64,000 nucleotides of DNA. Source: Asterias amurensis. Lineage: Eukaryota; Echinodermata; Asteroidea; Forcipulatida; Asteriidae. The translations under genes and the position numbers were made by a program. Shown one piece after another: positions 44,059-58,700 of this stretch; positions within the stretch are counted from its first letter, which is position 1, and every line of letters starts with the position of its first letter. The notes under the pieces were generated by a model that was not told where the DNA came from, ran no database searches, and saw only the letters and a list, made by a program, of their open reading frames with translations. The DNA lies in the NCBI RefSeq assembly GCF_032118995.1, contig NC_092665.1, positions 7,249,501 through 7,313,500 of the forward strand, written 5' to 3'.

Positions 44059-44720
44059 ATCAAACATAAAAGCAAACGGAAACGTGTTAATGTTTAAGAC
44101 AACGATTTAAATAAACTAATATGCAACTATATAGTTTTTAAAAATATAATACTAATGAGGTAATTGTGGAAAATCGAACGTGTGTTTAGATGAATCGAAT
44201 AAAATAACTTTATTATTAATTGTTTTTTTATTTGCAGGACAATAAGTATGGAAAAGGCGTTTCATTTGAACACTTGATTTTGCAAACGTGTATTGTGACC
44301 AAAAACTTTCAACGTGTTTTTGTCACGTAAACAGTGCTATAAATATCAGTTCATCCCTTTTTTTAAGTTTATTACATTTACGTTTAAATGTTTTAGACAA
44401 CGATTTAAATACACTAATATGCAACTATATAGTTTTTACAAATAAAATAATAATGAGTTAATCGTGGAAAATCGAACGTGGATTTAGATGAATCGAATAA
44501 AATTACTTTATTATTAAGTGTTTTATTATTTGCAGGACAATAAGTATGGAAAAGACGTTTTATTTGAACACTTGATTTTGCAAACGTGTATTGTGACAAC
44601 AACTTTCAACGTGTTTTTGTCACGTAAACAGTGCTATAAATTTCAGTTCATTTTTTTTTTTGAGTTTATTACATTTTCTGTAAAGTTTGAAATTTCTGCA
44701 GCCTGTGATTCCGTCCGAGG
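44059..44720 (+). repeat. Tandemly duplicated C1q-3 3' region, period about 300 bp
   Basis: The block from AAATGTTTTAGACAACGATTT through TTATTTGCAGGACAATAAG to GTTTTTGTCACGTAAACAGTG occurs at about 44090-44340 and again at about 44385-44640. C1q-1 has one copy (about 13945-14200). It contains AATAAA-type signals, so the duplication doubles the potential poly(A) sites. Confidence 0.8.
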
Positions 44721-47034
44721 GTGCAGTGATGAGTCCTTGAAACCATGATGAGTCCATAAAATGCAAAATGAAACTACGCAACAAAAACTGACAGTTTATT
44801 AAACAGTACATACAAAACTTCAGATTCCTTGATACAGACTCAGACTTATAATTCATTGTGGCCTCCGATTGTGCCGGCAATTTTATTTCAAACATTTTAA
44901 ATTGGTTGAAAAAGCTGTACCCTGTTAAGGCAACAAAATACAAATAATTCACCTAACAACTGGTAACGGTTGTCTTCTGTTGATATATTCGTTAATGTAC
45001 AATACTTAAACTAACGACAACTTGTGATAAAAAAAAAATTGCGTTGTAAAGTTACCAGAAAACATTTATTTTGTGTCGCTTTTTGAACACGTTTCGATAT
45101 GGAGAAATATTTAATTTTTCGTCGTAGTTTGAGCGTTTCTTTGTTTTCACATGAGAAAGCACTTTTGTTTAATGCAGATGGAACATTGGGTATTCGTTTT
45201 GAATCACTTTCGTATAAAACGTTTGATGATGTCACGACTAACATGTCAAAGAGGGGAAAATATATTACACTTACAGCGATTCATTAAACCGTCACATCGG
45301 CATGAAACCAATACACCATCTTAGTGTGAATTTGGAAAATAAAAATGTCCTCACTTCGACCGTGACTTAATTATTCGGAATATTAGCTGATTACACAATG
45401 TCGCATTTTACCTTACACAGAAAGGTTTCGTTGACAGTAATATTGTGACCCACTCTGTGATTTTTGTTAGAACTATATTTGCATGGTATAGCCTGTTGGG
45501 GGTAAAAAATATTCTTATAAAATAGCACTATATGTAAGCTTTAATATGATGCATAATGTTAACATGTTTCCATGAAGTAAACCAGACATTTTAATAAATA
45601 ACCTGAGCACATGCAAATTTATTAAAAATGGGGTCGAGTTTAAAGGGTTAAAGTCATCTGGAAATATAATTTATTTTTCTTCAAACATTAGAGTATATGT
45701 TAATGAACAATAACATAATTTGTTGAGTTATTGTTTGTAACGATTTACATGTTTAAAAAATAGATAAAGTTGTTGGGGGTGACTCCGCCTACCTCTTTTG
45801 TGAAGTCAATCGAGGCAGACTTTGCCTCGATCGTACATTGAACACACGTACGTGCAATTACATGCAAGTTCTAGTTTTTACGTTTCGAAAAAAGGTTTAT
45901 TTCTTGCATTTTTTCGGCAATGTCGACCACGTGTATTGCTGCTGGAGGCAGCAAAATAACTAAAAATGGGGTCAGTTTGCAAAGTGGTTCGGTCCGACGT
46001 CTTTTCCAGCGCTGTGCAGCAAACACTTTGCCGTCCTGCTTCAAATATCGCGCCTCGATTGACGTCACGAACAGCGCCCTCTCGGGTCGGGCCTACTTTT
46101 AAATCTGTTAACTATGGAAACTAAATTTATAGAACCTTAGTTTATTCATTTTCTACTCATCAAAACACATATTTTAGTGAGTGACAAAAGCTTTATTTTG
46201 ACAAAACACCACTATTAGGTGACTTTAAACACACTGGTATATTAGCAATAACGCTCTGAAAACAACAGTTTTGTGATCAAATTTTAGTCTTATTTGTATC
46301 CTTTTGCGCGAAAACATCACTTTACTTGTAATTCGTTTTTAACAAAAATGTATACACTGGCTTATTTCAAACGGGAGTAACTTAGCAACGCGATACACCC
46401 AAAGCTTGGACATTAAACCAAATAACTGCTGCTGGTGTGTTCTTTCTAGCCCCTGCATTTGATTCAAATCTTCAAATTGTCAACATCTGATTCATTTCAC
46501 AATTAAACAATTATTACGTTAAAGGTCGTCAAAAACACAGTGTTAATGTTTGCATTAACGCTAGAATACAAAGCATTAGTATATTACTAGATACTTGTAT
46601 TTCTACAAAGCATGTTTTTGTTAAATTTAACTATAATCCATTTAGTGTACTAGACGTTAAGATATATTGCATAGTTTTAGAAATAGCGGTGTCACTTGAA
46701 TGTTTTAAATACATTGAAGGAATGAACATTAACACCGTATCAATTGATTGTTTTGGTTTTTGTGTTTTGCGTATTTAATTGATATTGAACTAAAATTATT
46801 GGTAAATACAATTTGCAAGCTGAACTAATTTTCCTAACACTGTTTTACTCATTTTTGTCAAAATCTACAACACCTCAGAAAATAAAATTTAAGGGAAACT
46901 GTTTACCTTCAAACAGTGCAAGTTTACCGTAAATCAGTGAACATTGATTTTGCGTTCTTCTACAAAAATTACACAAACCCTAAAAACTTGTCAGTGGGAA
47001 CTGAACACGGAATAAGTTTAAATAACGTAGGATT
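44721..47034. other. Intergenic DNA downstream of C1q-3
   Basis: About 45000-45440 matches 14600-15045, and about 46510-46925 matches 16380-17250. The part between (about 45440-46500) has no match in unit A and no supported gene; a GAGGCAGACTTTGCCTC palindrome is near 45811. No protein is supported. Confidence 0.5.
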
Positions 47035-47852
47035 GGGTGGCCCAAGCATTTTGGCCGGGATTGTAGCCCCCGTTGTCGGAGGAACAAAACTCGGCTTATT
47101 TGACTGGCGACAGAACATGTTGTTTTATTTTTGCTTCCGAAAAACTGCAAACAAACGAAGTGACCTGGTCCCTCCTGTCTTCCCCAGACTGGTATGGTCC
47201 GCGGTTAACGAATAGCCGGAGTGCTATGGATTTTTCCTCGGAGTATCTGATATCAATACGGTCTAAAGCAGATGGAATCAAAAGAGGATGCTTTCAGAAT
47301 TAAGAAACGACCATGGTCACCGCTCACTGTAAAAGGATGAAACTATCTCCAAGGGACAGAAATCTCATGCCACTACAAGGGCCACGCGCAATTCTCCAGG
47401 ACTAGGCGCCCGGATGGGTTGCCGGTGTCTCAGTGAAATCAGTGCTGCCGGAGATTCTTTCTTCTGTTTGAGACACTAACATGGGCTGAGTGAGGGTGAT
47501 TTAACAGAGGGCGCTATCACAAGTAGTTTGTAACAAGTTTGCCGTATAAGGGGGAGGAAATTTTGGGAGAACATAATCTCCTGACACACCTGCCTCTAAT
47601 GGGGAAAGAATTTTTGGGGACAGATTTCCATTAAAAACACCGGCCCAAGGCGGAATCCTGCCTTACGTGTTAAACAATCAAAATGACTTCAATCTCATCC
47701 AACAGTTGTAAATAGTAAATACATTTTGTTCGCAATGTGTTCATTTAATTTGTTTTGCTCCATTGAATATTCTTGTTTCCCAAAAGCATTTGTGCGGAAG
47801 TAGACTCTGAGAAAACAAAGGATACAATTGAAAATCAGTTTAAAATTACCCT
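47035..47852. repeat. Unit-boundary duplicon, copy before ALP-C
   Basis: Near-identical to about 21430-22274, including GGCCACGCGCAATTCTCCAG and GATTTAACAGAGGGCGCTATC, and then to 1-278. It places the junction between the second and third cassettes. Confidence 0.8.
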
Positions 47853-48145
47853 TTAAGGGCACGTCTTTCCACTTGGTGTATCTCAACATATTCTTAAATT
47901 AACAAACCCGTGAACATTAATTTGAGCTCAATTGGTCGTCGAAGTTGCGAGAGAATAATGGGAAGACACCCCTTGTCGCACAAGTTGTGTGCTTTCAGAT
48001 GCCTTGAATTTGAGACCTCAACAATTCCAGAAAGTACTTCTTCTCAAAAACTAGTTTTCTTCAGAGAGAGCCGTTACTCACAATTTTTGTTTATACTATT
48101 AACATCTCTCCATTGCTCATTACCAAGTAAGGTTTTTATGCTTAC
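47853..48145 (+). mobile_element. TTAA-family miniature transposon, internally shortened
   Basis: This starts at TTAA 47853-47856 but lacks about 45 bp after AAGGGC that its sister at 22275 retains. The rest of the body matches, to TTACCAAGTAAGG. It is 3'-truncated at the same place as its sisters. Confidence 0.78.
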
Positions 48146-49797
48146 AATTATTTGTTGAATTTTGAAAGGTATTAGAAAATGCTTCAAAACAACAGAATTT
48201 AGCCATTAACTTATGGTTTGGTGAAACGTACCCCAGAAAAGGTGTCTTCAAATTAAAATCCTCAGTTTGTTGAAAAAAAATTGTTAAAGCTTGACTTTAG
48301 TAGTATAGTAAAACGTTCGTGTAAAAAGCAATACACAACTGGCCTTATGTTGCTTTATGTGCTTGCAAATTAGTCTGTTCTGACAAAATACATTAAAATT
48401 GACAATGTATTTTTTTTTTTTTTTGACCTTGTTTGAGGTACCAATTTAATTTAACATTTAATAAATGTCTGTTCAATGATAAAAAGCGAAACTACCGTTG
48501 GAGTTTCGAGCCAAGGGGGCAATGATGTATCATAGAAACAATTAGGTGAATATTTTTGCTCGAATAAGATGAACATTTTATGTTTATTAAAACAAAACTA
48601 ACTTCGGTGTGCTAGTGTAGTCAACACATTCACTTTGCTTACCAATCGGGCACTTCGAGCCGGATGGTGGCGCATTACTTCTTCCTTTTAATTTGTTTAA
48701 GTTTACACATTTTAGTGATTGGTAAATGTAAATGTAATCATTCGATAAATATGTTTTTTGGATTGACAAAAAGTGATCAGACAGAAACAAAATCACACTA
48801 CAATTGCACGCACGTTAATCTCCCCAGCTGATGGCTCTGTGGTGACCTTATCATCGTGAGACATACACGGTCTATTGGAGGGAAATGGTTGATCATCCTC
48901 GGGAGCCCCATGTGATCTTGACGTCACGTTTGAAATAATATTTACAAACTGGGGGGGGGTCGAACACACACACTAAGCCCACAATAACATCCGAGTATTA
49001 TAAATAACGCCCTCTGTTGGTCTAACAATTGTGCAGCCTTAGTTTTAACCATGGCTTTAATCTCCTCTAATATTAGGAAAGGCGAGGGTGAAAGGTTTCC
49101 GATGATACCATAATGTACGTAGGGGGTACCGAACGACAAAACAGCGAGGAATACAAATCAGCGATACTTCGCGCTCTGTAGAAATAAAAAGGGACACAAA
49201 TGACGTTTAAAAGTACGTTTACTTAACAAAATCATGTTTTTGTATAGCTTCATGACTAAAATTAAGTTATCTGAATATTGACCATGAAAATATAGATCAT
49301 GAAGAAGTAGAACAAAAACAAACTGTTACAAAAAATAATCTCTCCACAACGACCCCTTCCACATGTAACCGTCTATTGCACGATGATGCATTGCGCGAAA
49401 TTTTACTAATTTTCACAGAGCGGGTCACTGGTCTCTGGCTACCACGGCGAACAAGTATATGGACAAGGCAAGGAAACACCAGGGCTACGTTAATATAAAG
49501 ATCACAGGTTCAAATGTCAAAGTAATTTGATTTTTGGGATTTGTTTTCATCAAACATTAAACTAAAATGTATCCAGTCAGTTTCTCATTTAGGCCTGGCG
49601 TTCTTTTCTTTTTTTGTATCTGTATGATTCAAAAGTGATATTACTGGAAAAAGTCGGTCCGATTTAAGCGGCTGTAAACAAAGTTAACAGATGCCATGTT
49701 TGTGGTTGTTTGTTTTACTGTTTGCAAACACGATTAAACTATAATATTGGCTGTCTTTGCTATAAACTGGACAAAATACATTCATTGAATTTCTTTT
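48146..49797. other. 3' flank of ALP-C
   Basis: Paralogous to 22601-24244 throughout. It presumably contains the 3' untranslated region. A G-run lies near 48951. No independent gene is supported. Confidence 0.55.
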
Positions 49798-52700
49798 TCA
49801 ATCTAAAAACTTCCGTACGAAAGAAAACAACAGAAAAGCCAAAATGGAATTTGGTCCAGTAGAGGGCGCCCCATTGTGACAGTTTAACCCGGAAGCATAT
49901 CTGACCACATGGGCAATGTAGTGTTGTTCATGGACCCCGTGAAAAAGATGTGACATTGGTCCATTGGCGTAAATAGTGACGTCCTCTCCACCATGAGTCT
50001 CTGAATCAATTGGGACAAGCGCTGGATGGTGAAAATCGGCAGCCTCTGCACAAACAAATAATAAAACAATGTTTATCACAATACAAGTAAAATAATTGTT
50101 TACACAAGTTAATGATTAACTCTATGAAATTGCAAAGGGGCACTTTCCCTTGGCAAAATCGTGTTTGCAAAAACTTCCCTGTAACTTTGCCAAGTTATAT
50201 GTTTAAGATTTAAAATATTTCAAAAAGTCTGCATACACTCGGATTTAATTTTACTGAGTGGTGTACCTGAGTGGTATAAACCAATACTCAAAGTAATCAA
50301 TTGGAGCTTTACCTGTGTTGGTATCCGTCAGATTCCGTCTCGAACCAGTACTTTTGAAGCTGTTTAACTCCTCAATTCCTCCAGGGCCGTTTGCATATGA
50401 GAGTGTTGTAAATGGCAAACCGTCATTCATCAGACCTTGACGTTTATGCAAAACCATTTTGTTGTAATTAGAATTTAAATATGAATGGTTTGACGATGAA
50501 TCACCACTCACTTATAGAAAACTGAGAAGCTTGCACAACTTGTCAACATTACTTACTGGTCAGAATTCAGTCTGCAATCGGGTAACTTAACGGAGTTTAC
50601 TTTTTGTTTCAGTAAATAAGTAATAATAGTTAGAAACAGTCTCTCTTTAAATTAATTGTATACTATTTTGCATACAAATGATATTTTGAAAGATATAGCT
50701 TTTAATTGTTCAAAGACACTGGCACTATTGGTAATTGTCAAAGACAAAAAAATATCAAACGTCGAAGTTGCGAGATAATAATGAAAGAAAAAACACCCTT
50801 GTCACACGAAGTTGTGTGCTTTTAGATGCTTAGTTTCTATACATCAAACTCTAAGTCTGAGGTCTAGAAATCAAATTCGTGAAAAATTACTTCTTTCTCT
50901 AAAAATTACGTTACTTCAGAGGGAGCCGTTTCTCACAATGTTTTACACTATCAACAGCTCTCCATTACTCGTTACCAAGTAAGGTTTTATGCTAATAATT
51001 ATTTTGAGTAATTACCAATAACAATAACATAACAAAACAATTAATATTTATAAGGCGCTATTCCATCAAGATCATAGCACACTAGAAAGAAATTAACTTG
51101 GAAAAAGGTGAGTCTTAAGTACTTTACGAAAAGCAGACAGAGTATTAGATTCCCTAATGGCAGTTGGGAGATTGTTCCAAATCATGGGCCCAGCTACACT
51201 GAAAGCCTTCTGACCTAAAACTTTGTTTGCTCGGGGAACATTCAAGCGATTGATCGAAGAAATCGTGGAGGAGTGTAATGTGACAGTTAAGTGGTAATAA
51301 TGAGGTGTAGTTTTATTAAAGCATAAAAACGAGCAGAGCAATCTTAAAATGGATTCGTTCTCTAATTGGTAGCCAATGAAGTTCCCTAAGTGATGGGGTA
51401 ATAATATGTTCTCTCAAGGGTGTGGAACATACTAAACGACCTGCACTATTTTGTAGTCTTTGAACTCTGTCCAATTCATATGACGTTGCACCAAATAAAA
51501 GGAGATTGCCATAGTCAATACGAGAGAGGACTAAAGCTCTGGCAACATGATGGAGAGTATCCTTATCCAGGTAGCGTTTGATTCTCCTTAAGTTACGTAA
51601 TTGAAAATGTATTGATTGGCAGAGGCTGGAAACTTGCTTGCTCATTGTCATATGCGAATCAAATTTTATTCCTAAGTTGCTGACAGAATCAGTAGGGTCA
51701 ATCGATGTATCACCCATATGCAAAGATATCTTCGGCAGTTTCTTAAGGTTTTTGGGGAGTACCAAGCACAATGAACTCAGTTTTATTTTCATTGAGCTTA
51801 AGCATGTTAGAAGTCATAGTGTCCACTGCCTTTAAAGTTATATTTGTGGATGAAACTTACCTCCTCGGCCGAGTATTGGACTACCACGAACAGCTGCTCC
51901 TCCTATAGAGAGTACATGGCTATGGTCGGCAGTTACAATAAATAAAGTCTCCATTTCATTGGTCATTGACATCGCCTTGGCTACAGCCTTATCCATTGCA
52001 ATGGTATCATGCAGGGCGTGGTAGGCTAACCCGTCATGATGCGCATGGTCAATTCGGCCACCTTCGTGTATAAAACCAAGATAGTATGATTTATTTGTGT
52101 TTGAATTATTGAAATTTGATGAAAAGTCTGGTAGTGTGTGTCTTGTTCGTGAAGATTGTTGTATACCTTTATCACGCTGTCACCACCTTGGTCATGTTCC
52201 CTGTTTTCATAATTACAGTAATGAATGCTAATATTCATTGCGCAAACATGGCACGAGGCTATTATTTCGTCCAGCCTCAGTTTGGTTACGATAAGTTGGA
52301 ATGGAGTGAAATCAAGATGGCCACACCGTGATAAAGGTCTATAATCACGCTGTCACCATCTCGGTCACGTTCCCTGTTTCCATAACAGTAATGAATGCTT
52401 ATATTAATTGGGCAAACATGGCACCAGACTATTATTTCGTCCAGCCTCAGTTTGGTTACAATGAGTTTGAATGGAGTAAAATCAAGATGGCCACACCGTG
52501 ATAAAGCAACATCATAGACGGAGTTTTTGTCAACCAAGATTTTAAAACTATGAAAAGACATGAATACAAAGATAAACGTTGGCCCTAGTTTTTAAGAATG
52601 TTCGTTTGCAACCAATTGGGATGTATTCATTTTTAATTACGAGTTTGCAGCAATGTCTACTTTGGTGACAAAATCTAGTAGGTCGGTTGATGTTTTGCTA

Positions 52701-55700
52701 TTATTCGGTCGTCCATGCCAACCTCCGTGGTTTAGTTATCAACAATGAAAATACATACAACCTGTGACTGAACAATGCCATCAAAGAGACAATGCAAATA
52801 CTCCATAAAACGAGGTTTCAGATTGTCAATGATTTTCTTAGCCACATAAGTAAGAGGTAGGGCCTAACGACAAGCTCTTGCGAAACAGCAGCAATGACAC
52901 AAAGGGCTCATGTAACCTTGTCCAAGGCTCTTTACGCAAGCACCGGCCCGCTCTGAATTCACGAACTGCATAGATACTATACTGCACGGTATATAACAGT
53001 ACTTAATACCGTGGGGTCGAAGCATGGTTTTTCGAGGTTGTTGTACCTCATACAACGAGGCTGAAACTAGACTCTATGGCCGAGTTCGGGCGGTGTGTTT
53101 TTGGATGCTCGAGAACAAGTAGGTTAGCTGTTCTTGTTTCATCCGCTCAAACGACGATTAAATAGAGCGCCACAAAAATTGATTCGGTCTAGTCATGTCA
53201 CTACGCAGTAGGTCAGTCAATATAGGCTGTTTTTTATGTGCCGTGCGGTGTAGTATCTATGCAGTTCGTGAATTCAGAGCGGGTCGGTGCTAGCGTATAG
53301 AGCCTTGGACAAGGCTAGGGCTCATGAAACCAATTAACCAACACTCTACAAAAAACAGAAACCTGTATGTTGTAATAATAACTTACCCTCAACCATAAGG
53401 AAGAACCCGTCTTTGTCCTTCTGAAGTATCTCAATGGCCTTTTCTACCATCTCAGACAATGAGGGCTCACCCCCTACGTCATTCATTCGGTTACCTTCAA
53501 ATTGCATATGACTGGGCTCAAACAAACCTGAAAGGTAAGCAAACTTATTATAACTGTCAAACAAAAGTTTCAATATTAAATCGTCCTGGCTATAGTTATA
53601 AAGTTCAAACCTACGCCTTTTCACCTTTCCTTGAATAAATCAGATAGTCAAAGGTTTCCTCCCTCCCTATGACTGCTCCCTATTAAGACGGACACGTAAT
53701 ATTATTGTGATATAATTTTTTTTTTAACTGAGTGCAAACAAAGTAATGTAATGATGTACAACCAATAATTTTAGGTTTGCTTGAATATAAAACGTGTTAA
53801 AGACACTGGGGACCTTTGGTAACTGTCAAAGACCAGTCTTCACTTGGTATATCTCAACATTTGCATAAAATATTACAAACCTGGAGCGCGTTTTGGCGAC
53901 CCTAACCAGAAACATGTTTGAGCTTTGGCTATTGGTCGAGCGTGTTCGGTTGAACCGCTGTTCCGACCAAACCGTAACCGACTTGTTGGCTCGGTTAGGC
54001 TTGGTTTTAAGATGGCGGACTCTAAAAACTAACGGAGAACGTACTGAAATTCTTTTAAAAAAGAAATACTTTGAAGCATCACAATGAATTTGACGTCAGC
54101 AACTTGTTTCTGGTCATGGTCGCCAAAACACGCCCCTGTTAAAATTTGAGCTCAATTGGTCGTCGAACTTGCGAGATAATAATGAAAGAAAAAATACCCT
54201 TGTCACACGAAGTTGTGTGCTTTCAGATGCTTGAATTCGAGATCAACGGCACCTAGCCTAAAGCCCAAGCCTAATAAGTGACACAACCTTCGATACCAAA
54301 ATGAAACCCTCTACTAAGCCAACATCCTAGAACTATTTACTTGAACATTTAGCCCAAGATTTATGCGGCGCATAAAGGTTGTAGGCACAATCATGTTCCG
54401 AACGACAGACGATTGTTCGTACTTGTTCAAATTGGTACATAAAACAACAACTCACCTAAAAGGTTGTCAGTTTCAAGTGGATTGACGTCTTTAAATTGTT
54501 CCAAATTCCACACGTACTTGCTGTTTGTCTTGTCTTTACCTGCTTGCCATTCGTCTTAAACAAAACATAATATTGTAAAACAACTAGTGAAACAAATCCT
54601 TGCTTGATTGTTACAATTCGTAGTATATAGCAAGAGCTTCATGTGACCGAAAGAAAATTAAATGCTGTGGAACTATAACAAACATCTATAAAGTCAAGGT
54701 TTGATCAAGTGAAACTATTTTGATGAGAGATGCTTCTACAAGAACACAACATTTTAAAAGAACATAAACAGACAAGAATAATTATAAGATGAATAGATTC
54801 ATTACCATTAAAGACACTGGACTATATTGGTAATTGTCAAAGACCAGTCTTCTCACTTGGTGTATATCAACATTGTGCATAAAATAACAAACCTATGAAA
54901 TTTGAGCTCAATTGGTCGGCGAAGTCGCGAGATAATAATGACAGACAAAAACTCCCTTGTCACACGAAACTGTGCGCTTTCAGATGCTTAATTTGGGGCC
55001 TTCAAAATCTAATTATGAGGTCTCGAAATCAAATTCGTGGAAAACTACTTCTTTCTCGAAAACTACGTTACTTCATAGGGAGCCGTTTCTCATAATGTTG
55101 TATACTATCAACCTCTCCCCATTACTCGTTACCAAGTAAGGTATGCTAATAATTATTTTGAGTAATAACCAATAGTGTCCACTGCATATAAATAAGTTCG
55201 TCTGGATTGTTGATGATCATGAAAAAAAAGATTCGTTTTTACAAATCCAAAATTATGTATGATGTTACTATAATTGACAAAGCTCCTAGCTTAGGAGTAA
55301 AACGTAACTACTAGTACTAAATTATAATATGTAAGGTATACATCATACATAATTTTGGATTTGTAAAAACGAATCTTTTATTTCAGATTCATTACCACTT
55401 TATATTCAAGTACATTCCTCCTATCTTCTATAACTACGCACCATGCTGTCTCTATGGTAATGTCAGCGCCTTGCGGCTCATGGACAGTTATCGACTCACC
55501 ATTATCGACTTACCATTCTCGTTTCAATATTATCTTTTCCCATTATCGATTCTCCATTATTGATTCACAGTTATCTTTTTACGACTATCGGTTCACCATT
55601 ATTGATCCACAAATATTATCGAATCACCATTATCGATTCACCAACATCGAATAGTGGTTATTGATTTACAAATATCGACTCACCAATATCGACTAATAAT

Positions 55701-58700
55701 TATCGATCAACCAATTTTGATTCACCATTATTAATTCAGCATTATTGATTTCAGTAGCTCGGTTTCTATGGAATCTGGATGGGATCTGAAGCTGTTAAAG
55801 CAAAATGGTGCAATAGTCATCAATAATTGGGTTTAAGTTTTATCAGGTTTACATACCGATGAGATTTCGTCCATCATTTCTAGATCCAGCTTTAGAAGAG
55901 TCTTCAGGATACTCTGGGTCGGCAGCTTCTCTCGGTAACATTTTCATCCTTCCCCCACCCATTATAACCTGGCATAGATTAATGAAGAATTAGTATAAAA
56001 ATGACCGTACCATGAAGTTGGTGGTCGGCATGCAGCAATGACTAGCAGGAAGGGTATTCTAGGAAGCTGCTTCGGAAGTGCTGAAATAATGACATTTGCC
56101 AGCCTTTCATTATGTGAGCACGCTTTAAAAAAAATGCTAAAAAATGATTAACTGTTTAAATTGATTAACTGTTTAAATTGATTAACTATCGAATGCTTCC
56201 AGCTACCTGTTTCATTGCCGGTCAGTTTGTGAGATACTCTGATTCAAAAACCAAAATAACCCATGATATTGGTGAGGGTATCGAATAATCAAACGGTACA
56301 TTCAGAATAGTGAACGCAAACACTGGTTTGTGTCAATGTTGCAGATTGTACCTGTGTATCCTGTCCGAGTGTTATGAGTTGCTGAGCGATGTCAATGCAA
56401 CCGATGTCAGTTTCCTTCTGCGGTATATCAGAGTCACACTCCCAGTCTCGATGGGGCGAATGTGCGTAAAGTGCGGCAGGGGTAGCGTGTGTCACACGGG
56501 CAGTGCTGACGAATCCCGTTGCCTTGCCTTTAGAAAGCACACAAAGCAACGAAAACCTAATTTATTAGCTATTATATTCGATCGATACAATTTCAAGAAC
56601 ACAAGATTAAAATTATTACAAAACACTTGACAACAAATCAATGAAAGTAAATCATACTTATTATACACACATTGACTGGCAATGAGGTAATTGTACGTCT
56701 ACCCCCGAGGGACTTTGAGTGACCAGAAGAGGGACCTATTTCCCGAGGCTGAAGGCCAAGGGAAATAGGCCCCTCTTCTGGTCACTAACAGGCCCGAGGG
56801 GGGAATAGACGTACACTAGTTACCGAATTGTGTCGGTCTTAAAATGTGAAATAAGAACAACACGTGGAAAAGAAAGGAAGTTTTGTAGTTGCTGTTCACG
56901 GTTCAAGTCAAGAGAGGGCGCTGTAACCGGGCACTATTTTCAAAGAGCTAGTTCCCGCAAAACACATACGCCCGATCACTAGACTAAGCTTATCCCACGA
57001 GACCGTGTTTCAGCCAACCAGAATACAGAAAAGGCAAGAGGTGTGTTATAAAACATTATATGAATATGTTGACGTTCTTTTAAACTTACCAGACTTTTGA
57101 GCAGATATCATAACAGACTCCACATTAGCATTGAGACTAGATTTACAATCTCCTTTAATAGCAGAATCGTCTTGGCCTATCACTGCTGTCTTGGTTTTAA
57201 CACCACTACAATAAGCAGTAGCCGTACCAGCCGAGTCCGGTACTTGCCTATCGGTATTGTAGGTCTAGAGGATGAAAGAGTGCAGGAAATAGTCACAGAC
57301 TAAATGCTCCGTATGTTTGACCACGTGGGGCGCACTCAATATAGTGCCCCGGTACGTTCTGTCCCGGTACGTTCGAATAGCTTTGACGGGGCTCACCCGT
57401 GTCAGCCCCCCCCCCCCCTTGCTTGTGGAGTGGGTCACTTGGGGTGACCTGAGGTGCATGCCATCACCACGAGAGGACGAGTGTGTTCGTTCGATTAGCT
57501 CTTGTCAGGGGTTCACCCGAGTGAGCACCACGGGGTCGACCCAGGGAAGCTTATCGGGCACACCCACTATTTGTATCATATCTGGACACTGATTTTATTA
57601 GATAAAGGTGCAGTGACGTAAGCATTCTGTTTCCGTGTTTTGATTGGTCCGAGGTGATTTTTGGCATTTGTACTAGCGGTCATCTGCATATGAATCTAGG
57701 TGAAAGGTGAAGATGGACAAGGATTGACCTACGCTAGAGGCCACTCTCTGGCGTTATCATTCACGAGCCTTGAAGTGTGACGTCAGATGTTCAGGCTATA
57801 GGGATATACTAGCCTGAACATCTGACGTCACACTTCGAGGCTCGTGAATAACGTCAAAGAGTAACCTCTCGCCTCTAAGGTCAATCCCCGTCACCAATCC
57901 CCGTCAATCCCGTCCCACGATTCGTCCACTTGTTGCGCCGTTAATGTTGCTTTAGAGACGGGTTGTAATGGCTCCTTTAAAGGTTTTATTGTCCTTGGTT
58001 TATATGATTGTAATGTGGTGGCTATGTTTTCCAGTCTTTAATAACTGTTTGGGGATGAATGAATAAACCCCGTGATACAAATATGTTTGATAGCGCCCTG
58101 ATTCGGTCAAAAATACGGCGCATTTCTGTTTGAATGTCCAAATCAAAGTACAGGGCTGCGTATTGGCGGTCGTACCAATAGATGTTTCAGTCATTGTCCA
58201 GTGATTATCCAATGTCCAATTCAACCGCCAAAAACTCACCCATGGCTGGCTTAAAGTCAGCGCGAAAATAATCTGCAGTAATTATGCAAAATGACACTCC
58301 CACAATATACCTGCATTGGTGCAAAATAATTCTCTTAAAAACGCCACAACCGGCAACTTTCCGCACAATAGTAAAACAATATTATTGTAATCATAAATAA
58401 CATTTGTTATTACTTTACCGTGACATGACTTGGCTTGTTTCGATGCGGTACCATTATGAGAGTGTGGGCTTCGACGAGTGCAATTTGTTTGCAAGAACAT
58501 TCCACGATTACTAGTGAGTTACTCCTGCATTGCAGTTTAAAAAGTAGTAGCAAGGGTGTTTCATGTATATAAACCAGTGGGTGGATTTCACAAGAGCTAG
58601 GACTAGTCTTCTCTCGACTTAGGACGAGTTACTCGTCTTAACTTTGGACTACCCATACGTTTTTAATATCTCCTAGGACTAGTCCTAACTCTTTGTGAAA

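Noticed and set aside
53893-54087. 64-codon open frame starting [12 protein letters not shown]
   Set aside because: It is inside a foldback element inserted in a TTAA element and is absent from the paralogous intron of ALP-B.
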